Shown here: piece by piece, positions 10,874-22,072 of the stretch | How positions within the stretch are numbered: position 1 is the first letter of the stretch | Layout: each line of letters starts with the position of its first letter | Assembly (NCBI GenBank): GCA_020205615.1 | Contig: JAINUW010000697.1 | Coordinates: 62,001-126,000 of the forward strand | Length of the DNA: 64,000 nt | DNA from: Panax quinquefolius | Taxonomy: Eukaryota > Streptophyta > Magnoliopsida > Apiales > Araliaceae | Direction of reading: 5' to 3' | Program-made: the position numbers and the translations under genes | The notes under the pieces: model-generated | What the model saw: only the letters and a program-made list of their open reading frames with translations | Told to the model about the DNA's origin: nothing | Databases searched by the model: none

Positions 10874-13043
10874 CCAGCAGCCTGGTTTCACTTCATTTCA
10901 TACAACTTCGGTATCTCACCAGGGATCAAACCTTTCACACCTTAAATTTATCCTGTACATGGGATTAAACTCTTTATCTGAAATCCGCCCTATACCTGGG
11001 CGAACTACGTCGACATGATCTCCCCAATACACGGGAGTACGTAGACAGCTATGTTATATGGTCCGATCTCACCCCAGAAAAAATTAACTCACTCTTATCC
11101 ATAACCACATACAAAAACAAGCCCCAAGACACCAAAGATGGTAGGGAATACACACAGATCGACGATCCATTCTGAAAATCCTGAGACATCTCACTGTCCA
11201 TCCATCAAGGAGGAGTTCAGAATACATCCAGATCACAAAGTCCTGGAGAAATAAGCGAATATCAAGCAAGTAGCAAGGCACAACTAAAAGGGAAGTGAAT
11301 CAACATATATTTCCCTGCCATATATAATGTTGTTTGATATATACAATGTGTACTGTACATGAAAAAATGGCTAAGCTAGTCTGTGCAGGAAAATACAAGC
11401 CCATCTACAAATCAGTATATATGCGGGCTATCAAGTCCAACATGAATTCCCTCTCAGAAGAAGGAAGTAACACTGTGATCTCCTACCCAAGGGTTTCTAC
11501 ACGAGCCAACAGATCCACTGCCAACTACATGCGATATCTCAGGTGGATATAACGTCATCCATTTCAAAGAACAATGATATCCCCATGAGTTAGAGCATCA
11601 TCATCTCTAACAAAGCGACATCTTTACCGTAAAGAGTCATCAACATCAAAGCCCACATCCACTACCTGTTCACCAGATGGTACAGATGTAAAAGCCTCTT
11701 GCGATCTCTAGCGTCTTATCAGCTCATCTATCAAAGAAACTATCCCAGACAATAAGCGAGGCTGGGGCAATTTCAAAACTAGCGACAACCGGATAGTGGA
11801 TCCCTTACAACAAGATTGGGGACAATCTCAAAAGCAATGACAACTCAACACTGGGGCATTTATCAATCATCCTAAAATGGAAAATGCGCCAGTTAGCGCC
11901 ATCAGCACGGTCCATCATCATCTCAATGGCGATTCAGATATTATTCACTCACGACTTCATCAACAAAGAGAGTTTCTCATATGAACCCTCAGCATCAACA
12001 TGCGAAAGGACTGGGGCATTTTTCCAATTCCAAGAAATGGAAGGAGTTTAAGGCAAGATCAAGCTTCTCATCAAAAAGAAAGGGGTAAACTCCTGAAAGA
12101 AATCATAGCGACATAAGCGTGCCCCTACGAAAGAAGGGGAAACTTCTCAAAAACGTTCTTAACTCAGAAGTAGAAGGTTAACAACGAAAGGCCTAGCGAA
12201 TGAAATCTACACCATCAACATGCGTTAAGTCCTCACAAGCTAAGGCCTCTACACCGACGTTCAAATCTGGGTAGCGAAAGAATGAATTACACCCTCCAAG
12301 GATTTCAGCGACATTCAAGTCATCAGTTCAGCCGGGTTGTGAATCAAACGCTTAAGGAAATGGGGCACAAGTACCCAACAGCAAAATAAAACTCCAAATC
12401 ACCTCAAGAAGGGTGAGACATTGGGTGGTTGTCATCAATCTAACGTAACATCAGGCGAAGTCTAGTGAAGTAATCCGTGGAATATTACTTCAGCGAATGT
12501 ATCGGAAGATCTGGTATCCTAAACCATTGCAATCAATACAGCGCGACATCAACACAGTTCAGCGGTGAAAGCTTCGTATACCACCATTCGAGTGGGAACC
12601 AGAAAAGTTTGGCGATCAGCAGAATAGGCACCGTTGCAAACTACCCGCGAATACATCGGGAGGGTCTGGTGATTTCAGAGCGTCGTCCCCATCAGAGATG
12701 TAGAAAACATCTCAACTTATCTTCATCAAACAAGCATAAGCGATTAAATGCCAGACCATTGGAGTCAACACCAGCATCTGCAGCAGGAATGATAGGTAAA
12801 AGGTAAAGCGATTTATGAATAAATTTTAACATTCATCATAATATTCATTACATTGCGATTTGTGATTTTGTGATTTGCGATATGCGATATGCGATTTGCG
12901 ATAGGCGATTTGCGATATGCAATTTGCGATGTACGAATTGCGATGTGCGATTTGGCCAAAAGCGAAAAGCGAAGTGCGAAATGCGATGTGCGATTTACGA
13001 ACTGCGATTTGCGAAAACATTGTCACATTCATCATAAACATTC
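10874..13043 (+). mobile_element. Non-coding 3' internal region of a Tat/Ogre-like element
   Basis: No domain is recognised in any frame; open frames here are short and unlike any family I know. Assigned by context. Joining 13043 to 22073 (around El1) runs into a polypurine tract at 22164-22174 and then an LTR starting TGTAGACAC, so this is sequence upstream of a 3' LTR. Phrases such as CTGGGGCATTT recur at about 11855 and 12012. The left edge is cut by the minus-strand array at 10873. Alternative: an unrelated repeat. Confidence 0.5.
12846..13022. repeat. GCGATTT / GCGATAT minisatellite
   Basis: A run of imperfect 7-8 base units of the form (T)GCGATTT, TGCGATAT and TGCGAAA over about 175 bases. 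The translated pattern on either strand is only a reflection of the repeat. The segment 12833-12862 resembles the sequence around the El1 target site. Confidence 0.8.
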
Positions 13044-13048
13044 ACTAC
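13044..13048. repeat. Left target site duplication ACTAC of El1
   Basis: ACTAC directly before the LTR start TGTAAGACC at 13049. It matches ACTAC at 22068-22072, directly after the LTR end. Confidence 0.92.
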
Positions 13049-13436
13049 TGTAAGACCCCGAAATTTTTTTTAAATAAAAAGGAATTTCCTTTATTTATTA
13101 TTTTGAAATAGTAAGGGTTGATTTGATTAATGTGGATAGTTAAGGGTTAAATACATAAATATTTCAAAATAAGCAAGTGGTTATAAAATATTCATTTTTG
13201 TTTGGGAATATTCGTTTGGTCGTGGAATATTCAGAATGCTGTCGGGGAATATTAAATGACGACCACAAGAGCCATGTGTGGGCCCCATAACGGAAAAAAG
13301 CGATTGGATGAGGAAAACGACAAATATAAGTTGTTTAAAAATAGCTACGTAATTATTACCGTATTATCATTGTTGGAATACCGGTGGTTAAAACACACTA
13401 ATACGGCGTTGTTGAAAGAGTAGCACGGTATTGCAT

Positions 13437-13564
13437 CAATTATTGATTCTTACGTAGGAAGGCACTACTCAATAATTGTTACGGTAATTCTTGCTCAATA
13501 GTTTATTTTATTGATTCAATAATTGTTGCGTTGGTATTTTATATTATTGTTGTTTCAATAATTG
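13437..13564. promoter_or_regulatory. Four CAATWATTG sites and TACGTA in U3 of El1
   Basis: CAATTATTG is at 13437-13445; CAATAATTG is at 13470-13478, 13517-13525 and 13556-13564. TACGTA is at 13451-13456. Spacing (33, 47 and 39 bases) resembles that in the beta LTRs, while the rest of U3 differs. Likely a transcription-factor platform (HD-Zip I, bZIP); the identity of the factors is inferred only from motif match. Confidence 0.5.
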
Positions 13565-14269
13565 TCAACGCACAAGATTTCCCATTATCGGATCAATAAT
13601 TCATATTATTTGAATAATATTATTAGATAACATTATTGGCAATGTCTAGAAAGTTCGTCTAAGGAGAGGTTTGGTCACCTAATTCAGGCGCCAAGAAGAG
13701 GAGAGATCCTTATTGGAAAGCCCCTCTTTCCGGAACACACTGGTCATCATAAATGTGATTACGTAATATTATTTGTGAATAATTAATTATTGATTCATAT
13801 GATAAGGAAATATTTATTTTATATAATATAAATGATGGATTTATTTATGTGGTTATTAATGAAGGAATTAATCTTTGAGATGTTTTATTTGTATTTTGCC
13901 GGATTAGAGGTATTAAAAATCAAATTAGTATTTTTACGATATATCATGTGAGTTATAATTTTTAATCGTAATTGGATGGATCGTATGCGATTTTTGGATA
14001 TGTTATACATATATAAGTTGAGTATATGTCTACAAATTTTGAACCGTTTAAAATGAAGCGAATGATTTGTTATAAATTTTAAGAGGTGTTTGATTAGGAA
14101 AGTAGGGTTATAATTGATTTTGGTGGAAAATTCTAGAATTGAGTGGGCCCCACTTGTGGTTGGTGAAAAAATATGCTGAATTTTATTTCAAATGTGGTGG
14201 GTGGCAATAGTAGCGAGGTAAAGCCATCGTGTAACAAAAGTCAAGTCGCTTTGACGGGCTAACATTTTC

Positions 14270-14279
14270 CTATAAATAG
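14270..14279 (+). promoter_or_regulatory. TATA box of El1 5' LTR
   Basis: CTATAAATAG, conserved at the same place in all Tekay LTRs here, whether alpha or beta. Transcription would start about 30 bases downstream, making U3 about 1.25 kb and R-U5 about 1.4 kb. Confidence 0.7.
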
Positions 14280-15730
14280 AGGGCTAAGTTAGAATTGAAA
14301 ATCACACCAGAAACAAAGTTTCTCTTTCTCTCTCTATATTATTGAGCGTATTTTGTGAGTATTTAGATACTTTGAGAGTTCTTTATTTCAAGACAAGTTT
14401 CATTCAAAGATCACTTAGATCTTTCCTTCCGAAGTACTGATTCTTTGAGGTAAGGAATGTTATTTTCTTCTCAAATGATATTATTTCTTCAATATCATTA
14501 TGTTGAAATATTGGTTGGAACTTTTTATCAAATTTGGAACTTTTTCATGTCGGGGTTACTATTCATGAGTTACTATTCACGAGTTACTATTCATGAGTTA
14601 CTATTCACGAGTTACTATTCACGAGTACTATTCATGAAGCGTGAAGATGTTTTTGTGGAATTTCTATCTTTTGGTGTCTGAGTTACTATTCACGATACTC
14701 AAGACTATTCACGATACAAAGACTATTCACAAATACGCAAGACTATTCATAAAAATGAAAATTTTTCTTTTGTCCAAAATATCTATTCGGATACTAGCTT
14801 TGATTGTATCCATGTTTTGATCATTCTTGAATTTTACACCACTATGATTATTTTTGAGGTATTTTTTTAAACATGGATAAAACAAAGTACTCTAATCCTT
14901 AATCCTTAATCCTTGTCATTTTGTTTCTTTGGATTCGTTTCTTTAAAAATATTTTTATCATCCTCGGTCTTAAATGATGATATTATTGAATATCTTTGGC
15001 CTGTAGAGCAAAGATGAATGATTTCTGAAGAATATCTTTGGCTCTGTAGTGCAAAGATGAGCAGTGTTGAGATGAACATGAATAATCGATCGATTAATAT
15101 CTTTGGCCAGTAGTGCAAAGATGAGCAGTGTTTAAATGAACATGACCGGTGATGAATATCTTTGGCTGTAGTGCAAAGATGAATATTTGATTCTGATGAT
15201 GTATATTGATTGATGTTACTGAGGATAAAAGATGAGCGATGAACTTTTAAATTCATACATAGAAGATAGTAGTTTGCATTCTCTACTTAACTCTTCTAAT
15301 GAATTATTATTTCATTGCGAATATTGATTTAAAATTTGTTGTCTATTGATTCTATTAAATTTTTCCTGTTGAAGACTAACGATAATTTGTTGTATATTAT
15401 CTTAGTCATAATATTCTTTCTTGAGCTAGTTGAGCTCACCCTTTTCCTTTTGTTCCATTCTTCTCGGGAGGCGAGAATATAGCGAGCATGCAGTCGGGGT
15501 ATGGAATGAAGGTTTTAGAAAGGATTGTTTAGTAGTCCTCACCATTTTGTAAAATAATGTATCAATAAATGTGATGAGGATTTATTTGAGTATAGATATT
15601 GTCTAGAAGATAATATTTGTATTTAAACTCACAGATTTCTTGTTGTAATAATAAAGTTGTAGTTGTTTACATACCATGTATTGACAACTCGGAATGGGTG
15701 ATGTATATACCTATTTTGGGGCGTTGCGGT

Positions 15731-15742
15731 TGGTATCGAGCT
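15731..15742 (+). other. Primer binding site of El1, imperfect
   Basis: TGGTATCGAGCT, three bases after the LTR end. It lacks the A of the CAG in the canonical TGGTATCAGAGC (initiator Met tRNA). The same lesion occurs in H1, H2 and El2. Confidence 0.8.
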
Positions 15743-15911
15743 TAGGATATGATCTCTGGCGGAGATCGGGGAATAGAACTAGGAGGGAGAGACGAGTAAA
15801 TCCTTCGTTAGTGTGTCCTACCTAAGCTTATTTGTTGGTTGGTCATAATATAGGGTATTATGTGATTTGTTAATTTATTTAATTAACCCTTGTTTTATGA
15901 TAGTTTTAAGA

Positions 15912-16640
15912 ATGGGTCACGAGAACGTTAACAATGGAGTGAATGAGATCGTGGAGACACCTCTAATCGCCAACCGTGATAATGTGATGTCAAAGTGAAG
16001 AAGGAATTAGAGATATCCATGGTGAGTGAAGAATTGATAGTTGCAGAGATAATCGCAGATGTAACAATTTGAGAGTGAGGAAGAAGAGGAAGAAGAGGTA
16101 CATCAAGAGAGTTTATTAGAGGTATTTTATGATCAAAATATAGAATTGCAAAATCGTATTCATGAGTTAGAAGAGCAAAGTGAAGAATTGCAGCAGCGAT
16201 CGTGGAGCAAAAGGATGCAACGATTCAAGCTTGTGTTACCCGACACGTGATGCTTGAATGAAGCACTCTTTGGCGAGTATAAGATGATAAAAAGTCGAAT
16301 CGAAGTGAAAGAAGAAATAACCGAACGAGTGAGAATGAGTGATGCATGGGTAAAAAGCAGACGACGCGTTGATATTATGGAAAGAGATGTCCAATCTAAA
16401 AGAGAAGATTTAACGATGACGGAAGGCGTCGTGCAGCATCGGCACCATCAACAAATTCTAGGGAAGAGAACGATCTCCGGTTAGATGCTACTGAGATGTG
16501 GAGAGGAGGGACATATAAGGTCAAACTGTTCAAAGCCTTCCAAGGTATGCTATAATTGTGGAAAAGAAGGACATATCGCTCGAGATTATACGATATCGAA
16601 ACCAGATCCAATGGGAATGGTGACTAAAAAGGATGTCCCG
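15912..16640 (+). pseudogene. Atypical gag: short common N-terminus, acidic coiled-coil-like middle, two zinc knuckles
   Basis: ATG at 15912-15914. The first ~16 residues (NGVNEIVE) match the gag start of H1, H2 and El2, then the sequence departs. The middle has an acidic run (about 16068-16110) and a long Glu/Gln/Arg-rich stretch with pieces such as NIELQNRIHELEEQ and KMIKSRIEVKEEI (about 16130-16440), a pattern expected of coiled coil. No capsid motif is seen. Two CCHC knuckles follow at about 16484-16590 ([11 protein letters not shown] and [14 protein letters not shown]; the last Cys reads Tyr). Frame changes near 16000, 16065, 16250 and 16480 break it as sequenced. It is about 650 bp to the knuckles, against about 1050 bp in El2. 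Confidence 0.6.
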
Positions 16641-16689
16641 TAAAAGTCAAAGTCAAGCGGTTCTTGGAAGGCGTTTGTCGTGGCCGGTC

Positions 16690-17760
16690 AAAATACGAGG
16701 AACCCGAACGAAGTTAGCGGGTTAGTTAATTATAAATTCTTGCGAAGTTTATACCTTACTAGATATCGGTTCTACCCATTCTTTTATCTCTCTTGCTTGC
16801 GCTCAACGTTTGAACTTGATCACGGAGAAATTAGACTTTGACCTATTTATGGAGACTCGTTAGGAGAAACTTTCATTACATCCGTTGTTTAAAAATCTTG
16901 CTTGATTCAAAGTTGACACTATCACATTACCTGTTAACCTTATTTCTATAGAGATAATTGCTTTTGATGTGATTTTAAGGTTAACTACTCATCATGCCAA
17001 AATTGATTATTTTCGTAAGGTTGTTAGTTTTCATATTCCTAAGCAACCTGTTATTCGAATTCAAGCAATCAAACCATTGTAATCAAACATTTTCATATCA
17101 AGCCATGAAGTCATTCGTTTATTACGGATGTCAAGTTTTCTTAGTCCATGTTATGGATTTGAATAAAGACACGTCAGATTTGAATAATATTCTTGTTGTT
17201 ATTGATTTTTCCCGACGTATTTTTCGAAGAATTTCTTGGCTTACTCCCAAAGCTCGATATTAAATTTTGTATCGACTTTGAACCCGTAAGACAAAACTCA
17301 TTTCTAAAATCTCATATCGAATGGCTCTATTGAACTTCGTGGAGTTAAAAATTCAACTATAGAATTTGGTACCGAGCCTTTATCTGGTGACTTCCTTTGT
17401 GGAATTTACCTAAGCCCGACTCTCTATAAGGGGACGTCATATTCGTGTGATAGTAAACTGATAGGTGTCATTGTGACGTGCTATCCAAGATTGGGATATG
17501 AGTCACGGTTGAGAGCAACCTAAGTCAAGAATCAAAATACGTAGCTTTCTAAAGCTTAGTTGGTTATTATTATCGGAGATTCGTTGAAGGATATTCTCGA
17601 ATCGCTATTCCATTATCGCAGCTGACTCGTAGAGATACAAAATTCGAATGGAGCAAGGAATGTGGGAAGAGCTTCGAAGAACTCAAGAGGAGACTCATTT
17701 CAGCACATGTTCTGACCATGCCATCCTAGAAAAGCGAACGTGGTAGCTGACGTGTTGAGT
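16690..17760 (+). pseudogene. Protease and truncated RT/RNase H remnants of El1
   Basis: The protease active site reads D-I-G-S at 16762-16773, where D-T-G-S is expected. RT starts with the SYRMA-type motif at about 17310-17345, followed within about 200 bases by the C-terminal RT piece (about 17545-17700, LVGYY then SRIAIPLSQLTRRDTKFEW). The post-RNase-H motif (NVVADVLSRRS) follows at about 17735-17770. The RT palm and RNase H core are missing at the same joints as in the left tandem copies; El2 has the same RT joint. Confidence 0.75.
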
Positions 17761-17879
17761 AGAAGATCCTATACAAGTACGAGTACGATATTGTCAAAGA
17801 CTAATTTCGTATAATTTACAAATAATAAAGATGGAGATGAAAACTCTAGGTACCCACGTGATGATATACGAGTATAATC

Positions 17880-19092
17880 GACTTTAATCGATAAAGTTAA
17901 AGCTGCTCAAGCCACCGACCCGGAGCTGATGCGTATGAAGAAGAAAGTACAAGAAGGAGCTATTCCGGAAGCGAGAATTGATGAAGAAGGAATACTTCAA
18001 GTCCACTCTAGACTTTGTGTTCCTAACGACTCTGATTTGAAGTACAAGATTATGATGGAGGCACACAATACACCATTTGCAATCCATCTTGGAAGTACTA
18101 AAATGTATCGTGATCTTGACATACATTTTGGTGGAACAATATGAGAGAGAGATTGCAAAGTTTATCTCAATGTGTTTAACTTGTCAAGCGTGTAAAAGCG
18201 GAGCATCTAGTACCTAAGGGTCCGTTGCAACCACTTGAGATTTCGGAATGGAAGTGGGAACACATTACCATGGATTTCGTTCACGGGTCTTCCTACGGTT
18301 TCTCAAGGCATCAATGCTATTTGGGTTATTGTTGATAGATTAACCAAATCTGCTCATTTCTTGCCGATCACGGAGACTTATTCCTTGAACGTCTTGCTAG
18401 TATGTACGTAAATGAGATTGTGAGGTTGCATGGCATGCCTGTATCCATAGTTTTCGATCGTGACCCAAGATTCACTTCAAGATTTTGGGTTAGCTTGCAA
18501 AAATCTATGGGCACGGATTTGCGATTTAGTTCTAAGATACCATCCCCAAATGGACGGACAATCGAAAGGACTATTCAAACTCTTGAAGATTTATTAAGAC
18601 TCGTGTGTCCTAGACTTCAAGGGCGGTTGGGATAAGTATTTACCATTGGTGGAATTCTCCTACAACAACAGCTTATCGTGCAAGTATAGGTGTGGCTCCA
18701 TTCAAAGCATTATATGGACGAAAATGTCGTTCTCAATATGTTGGGATGAGGTGGGTGAAGCAACATTGTTGGGACCCGAGTTAGTACGTATGACTACCGA
18801 AAAGATCCAAATGATTCGCCAACGTATACAAACGGCACAAGATCGACAAAAGAGTTATGCGGATCTTCATCGAAAGGACGTGGAATTTAGTGTAGGGGAT
18901 CATGTATTATTGCGAGTTGCTCCATGGAAGGGAGTTACAAGATTTGGGAAGAGAGGAAAGCTCAATCCACGATTTATTGGTCCATTTCAAATTCTTGACC
19001 GAATAGGAAATGTAGCCTATAGACTTGCGTTACCTCCAAGTATGTCTCGTGTTCATAATGTGTTTCACATATCGGTATTTCAGAATATGTGA
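17880..19092 (+). pseudogene. int: Integrase of El1, complete in content but frameshifted
   Basis: Collinear with the intact frame of H1 (28817-30031). The N-terminal HHCC finger, DDE core, C-terminal [20 protein letters not shown] and GPY/F module are all recognisable. Open pieces are 17929-18144, 18402-18635 and 18646-19092. Frameshifts lie near 18117, 18153, 18186, 18281, 18368 and 18600-18680. Several sit at sites where H1 has CAG or CTG, so they may be sequencing errors rather than decay. The enzyme would join the cDNA ends to host DNA in the nucleus. Confidence 0.8.
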
Positions 19093-19346
19093 AAGACCGA
19101 ACCACGTTATAGAGTTAGAACCGGACGAGATAGCCAAGACTTAACGTATGAGGAGGTACCTGTCAAGATTTTTGATAGGAAGGAGCATGTCCTACGCCTG
19201 AAAGGTCATACCACAAGTTAAAGTTTTGTGGAGGAATCATGCTATAGAGGAAATGACACGGGAATTGGAAAGCGGAAATGAAAGCGAGGTATCCTCACCT
19301 TTTCGAAACACACAGTATCGCACGTCGATTTCGAGGACGAAATTTC
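19093..19346 (+). pseudogene. Chromodomain-like C-terminal tail of El1 pol
   Basis: After the integrase, frames carry a degenerate chromodomain of the chromovirus type (pieces like LTYEEVPVKIFDRKEHVLR and the KVLW-x-NHA-type strand), ending at a conserved FRGRNFI-RRE motif just before the polypurine tract. Frameshifted. In Tekay this tail binds heterochromatic histone marks and guides insertion. Confidence 0.65.
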
Positions 19347-19360
19347 ATAAGGAGGGAGGT
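19347..19360 (+). other. Polypurine tract of El1
   Basis: AAGGAGGGAGG-type purine run directly before the 3' LTR start at 19361; primer for plus-strand DNA synthesis. The same tract occurs before 30299, 41227 and 53127. Confidence 0.8.
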
Positions 19361-22067
19361 TGTAAGACCCAATTTTTTTTTAAATAAAAAGGAATTTCCT
19401 TTATTTATTATTTTGAAATAGTAAGAGTTGATTTGATTAATGTGGATAGTTAAGGGTTAAATACGCAAATATTTCAAAATAAGCAAGTGGTTATAAAATA
19501 TTCATTTTGTCGGGGAATATTCGTTTTGGTCGTGGAATATTAAAGATTGTCGGGGAATATTAACGACGACGGTAGCGATGTATGTGGGCCCCATAACTGA
19601 AAGCGATTGGATGAGGAAAGCGACAAATATAAGTTGTTTAAAAATAACGGCGTAATTATTACCGATAATATTGTTGGAATACCGGTGGTTAAAACACACT
19701 AATACGCCGTTGTTGAGCAAGAAGACACAGTATTGCATCAATTATTGATTCTTACGTAGGGAAGGCACTACTCAATAATTGTTCTGATAATTATTGTTCA
19801 ATAGTTTATTTTATTGATTCAATAATTGCTGCGTTGGTATTTTATATTATTCTTTGTTTCAATAATTGTCATCGCTTAAAGATTTCCCATTATCGGATCA
19901 ATAATTCATATTATTTGAATAATATTATTAGATAACATTATTGGCAATGTCTAGAAAGTTACATCTAAGGAGAGGTTTGGTCTAATAATTGCGCGCCCGA
20001 GAAGGAGAGATCCTTATTGGAAAGCCCCCTCTTTCCTGGGAACAGCCTGGTTGTCATAAATGTGATTCTGTAATATTATTTGTGAACAATTAATTATTGA
20101 TTCATATGATAAGGAAATATTTATTTTATATGAATATAAATGATGGATTTATTTATGTGGTTATTAATGAAGGAATTAATGCTGAGATGTTTTATTTGTA
20201 TTTTGCCGGATTAGAGGTATTAAAAATCAAATTAGTATTTTTACGATATATTGCGTGAGTTATAATTTTTAATCTGACCGTTGGATCGTTGCGATTTTTG
20301 GATATGTTATACATATATAAGTTGAGTATATGTCTACAAATTTTGAACCGTTAAAAATGAACGAATGATTTGTTATAAATTTTTAAGAGGTGTTTGATTC
20401 GGAAAGTAGGGTTATAATTGATTTTGGTGGAAAATTCTAGAATTGAGTGGGCCCCACTTGTGGTTGGTGAAAAAATGTGCTGAATTTTATTTCAAATGTG
20501 GTGGGTGGCAATAGTAGCGGTAAAGCCATCGGTAGCAGGTCAAGTCTGCTTGGTGGGCTAACATTTTCCTATAAATAGAGAGGGCTAAGTTAGAATTGAA
20601 AATCACACCGAAACAAGTTTTTCTCTCTTTTCTCTCTATATTATCGAGCGTATTTTGTGAGTATTTAGATACTTTGAGAGTTCTTTGTTCAAATTACAAG
20701 TTTCATTCAAAGATCACTTCCGATCTTTCCTTCCAAATCTTGATTCTTTGAGGTAAGGAATGTTATTTTCTTCTCAAATGATATTATTTCTTTAATATCA
20801 TTATCTTTGAAATATTAGTTGGAACTTTTTATCAAATTTGGAACTTTTTCATGTCGGGGTTACTATTCATGAGTTACTATTCACGAGTTACTATTCATGA
20901 GTTACTATTCACGAGTTACTATTCACGAAAGTACTATTCATGAAGCGTGAAGATGTTTTTGTGGAATTTCTATCTTTTGGTGTCTGAGTTCTTATTCACG
21001 TATACTAAGACTATTCACGATATCTGAATATTCACAATACGGCACTATTCATAGAAAAATGAAAATTTTCTTTTTGTCCAAAATATCTATTTCGGATACT
21101 AGCTTTGATTGTATCCATGTTTTGATCATTCTTGAATTTTACACCACTATGATTATTTTTGAGGTATTTTTTAAACATGGATAAAACAAAGTACGAATCC
21201 TTAATCCTTAATCCTTGTCATTTTGTTTTCTTTGGATTCGTTTCTTTAAAAATATTTTTATCATCCTCGGTCTTAAATGATGATATTATTGAATATCTTT
21301 GGCAGTAGTGCAAAGATGAATGATTTCTGAAGAATATCTTTGGCTGTAGTGCAAAGATGAATGATTTCTGAAGAATATCTTTGGCTGTAGTGAAAAAGAT
21401 GAGCAGTGTTGAGATGAACATGACCGATCGATTAATATCTTTGGCCGTAGTGCAAAAAGATGAGCAGTGTTTAAATGAACATGACCAGTGATGAATATCT
21501 TTGGCACATAGTGCAAAGATGAATATTTGATTCTGAGATGTATATTGATTGATGTTCTGAGGATAAAAGATGAGCGATGAACTTTTAAATTCATACATAG
21601 AAGATAGTAGTTTGCATTCTCTACTTAACTCTTCTAATGAATTATTATTTCATTATGAATATTGATTTAAAATTTGTTGTCTATTGTATTCTATTAAATT
21701 TTTCCTGTTGAAGACTAACGATAATTTGTTGTATATTATCTTAGTCATAATATTCTTTCTTGAGCTAGTTGAGCTCACCCTTTTCCTTTTTGTTCCATTC
21801 TTCTCGGGAGGCGAGAATATAGCGTAATGCAGTCGGGGTATGGAATGAAGGTTTTAGAAAGGATTGTTTAGTAGTCCTCACCATTTTTGTAAAATAATGT
21901 ATCAATAAATGTGATGAGGATTTATTTGAGTATAGATATTGTCTAGAAGATAATATTTGTATTTAAACTCACAGTTTTACTGTTGTAATAATAAAGTTGT
22001 AGTTGTTTCTGTACCATGTATTGACAACTCAGAATGGGTGATGTATACCTATTTTGGGGGCGTCACA
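19361..22067 (+). repeat. El1 3' LTR, alpha subtype
   Basis: TGTAAGACC to GGGGGCGTCACA; 2707 bp. TATA core at 20569-20578. TACTATTCACGAGT units at about 20858-20942. Five AATATCTTTGGC units at about 21290-21520, against four in the 5' LTR. The end is followed by ACTAC. Confidence 0.92.
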
Positions 22068-22072
22068 ACTAC
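22068..22072. repeat. Right target site duplication ACTAC of El1; first base of tandem unit 1
   Basis: ACTAC directly after the LTR end CA at 22067. The same five bases follow the LTRs ending at 33007 and 43965, marking these as copies of one insertion edge. Confidence 0.92.

Larger units (their letters stand above)
13049..15728 (+). repeat. El1 5' LTR, alpha subtype
   Basis: Starts TGTAAGACCCC. The 3' edge is degraded (GCGTTGCG for GCGTCACA), followed by the primer site. The U3 middle (about 13800-14250) is unlike that of the beta LTRs, although both ends are shared. TATA core at 14270-14279. Tandem TACTATTCACGAGT units at about 14556-14636. Four longer units based on AATATCTTTGGC at about 14990-15185. 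The motif GAGCTCACCC near 15430 is common to all Tekay LTRs here. Confidence 0.9.
13049..22067 (+). mobile_element. El1: complete-ended Tekay-type LTR retrotransposon, alpha type, defective
   Basis: 5' LTR 13049-15728, internal 15729-19360, 3' LTR 19361-22067; 9019 bp. Both ends are clean, and 5-bp target duplications prove insertion by integrase. The internal region (3632 bp) lacks most of RT and RNase H. It has an unusual glutamate-rich segment where capsid should be and keeps nearly the whole integrase plus chromodomain-like tail. It must have been mobilised in trans by a helper. The joined flanks (13043 to 22073) resemble a neighbouring repeat at 12833-12862, which supports a simple insertion. 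Confidence 0.92.

Noticed and set aside
12477..12806. 109-codon frame in the Tat-like region
   Set aside because: No recognisable motif; low-complexity Ser/His content; lies in the non-coding 3' part of a retroelement.
12826..13041. Periodic protein with SQIAYRKSHIAYRK-type repeats on the minus strand
   Set aside because: Direct reading of the GCGATTT minisatellite in one frame; no sign of selection on codons.
14556..14636. CRISPR-like array of short repeats
   Set aside because: Units of about 14 bases abut with no unique spacers, in a plant LTR; this is a minisatellite.
13049..22067. El1 as an autonomous element
   Set aside because: The RT palm and RNase H are missing at joints shared with other copies, so this cannot be rescued by correcting frameshifts.
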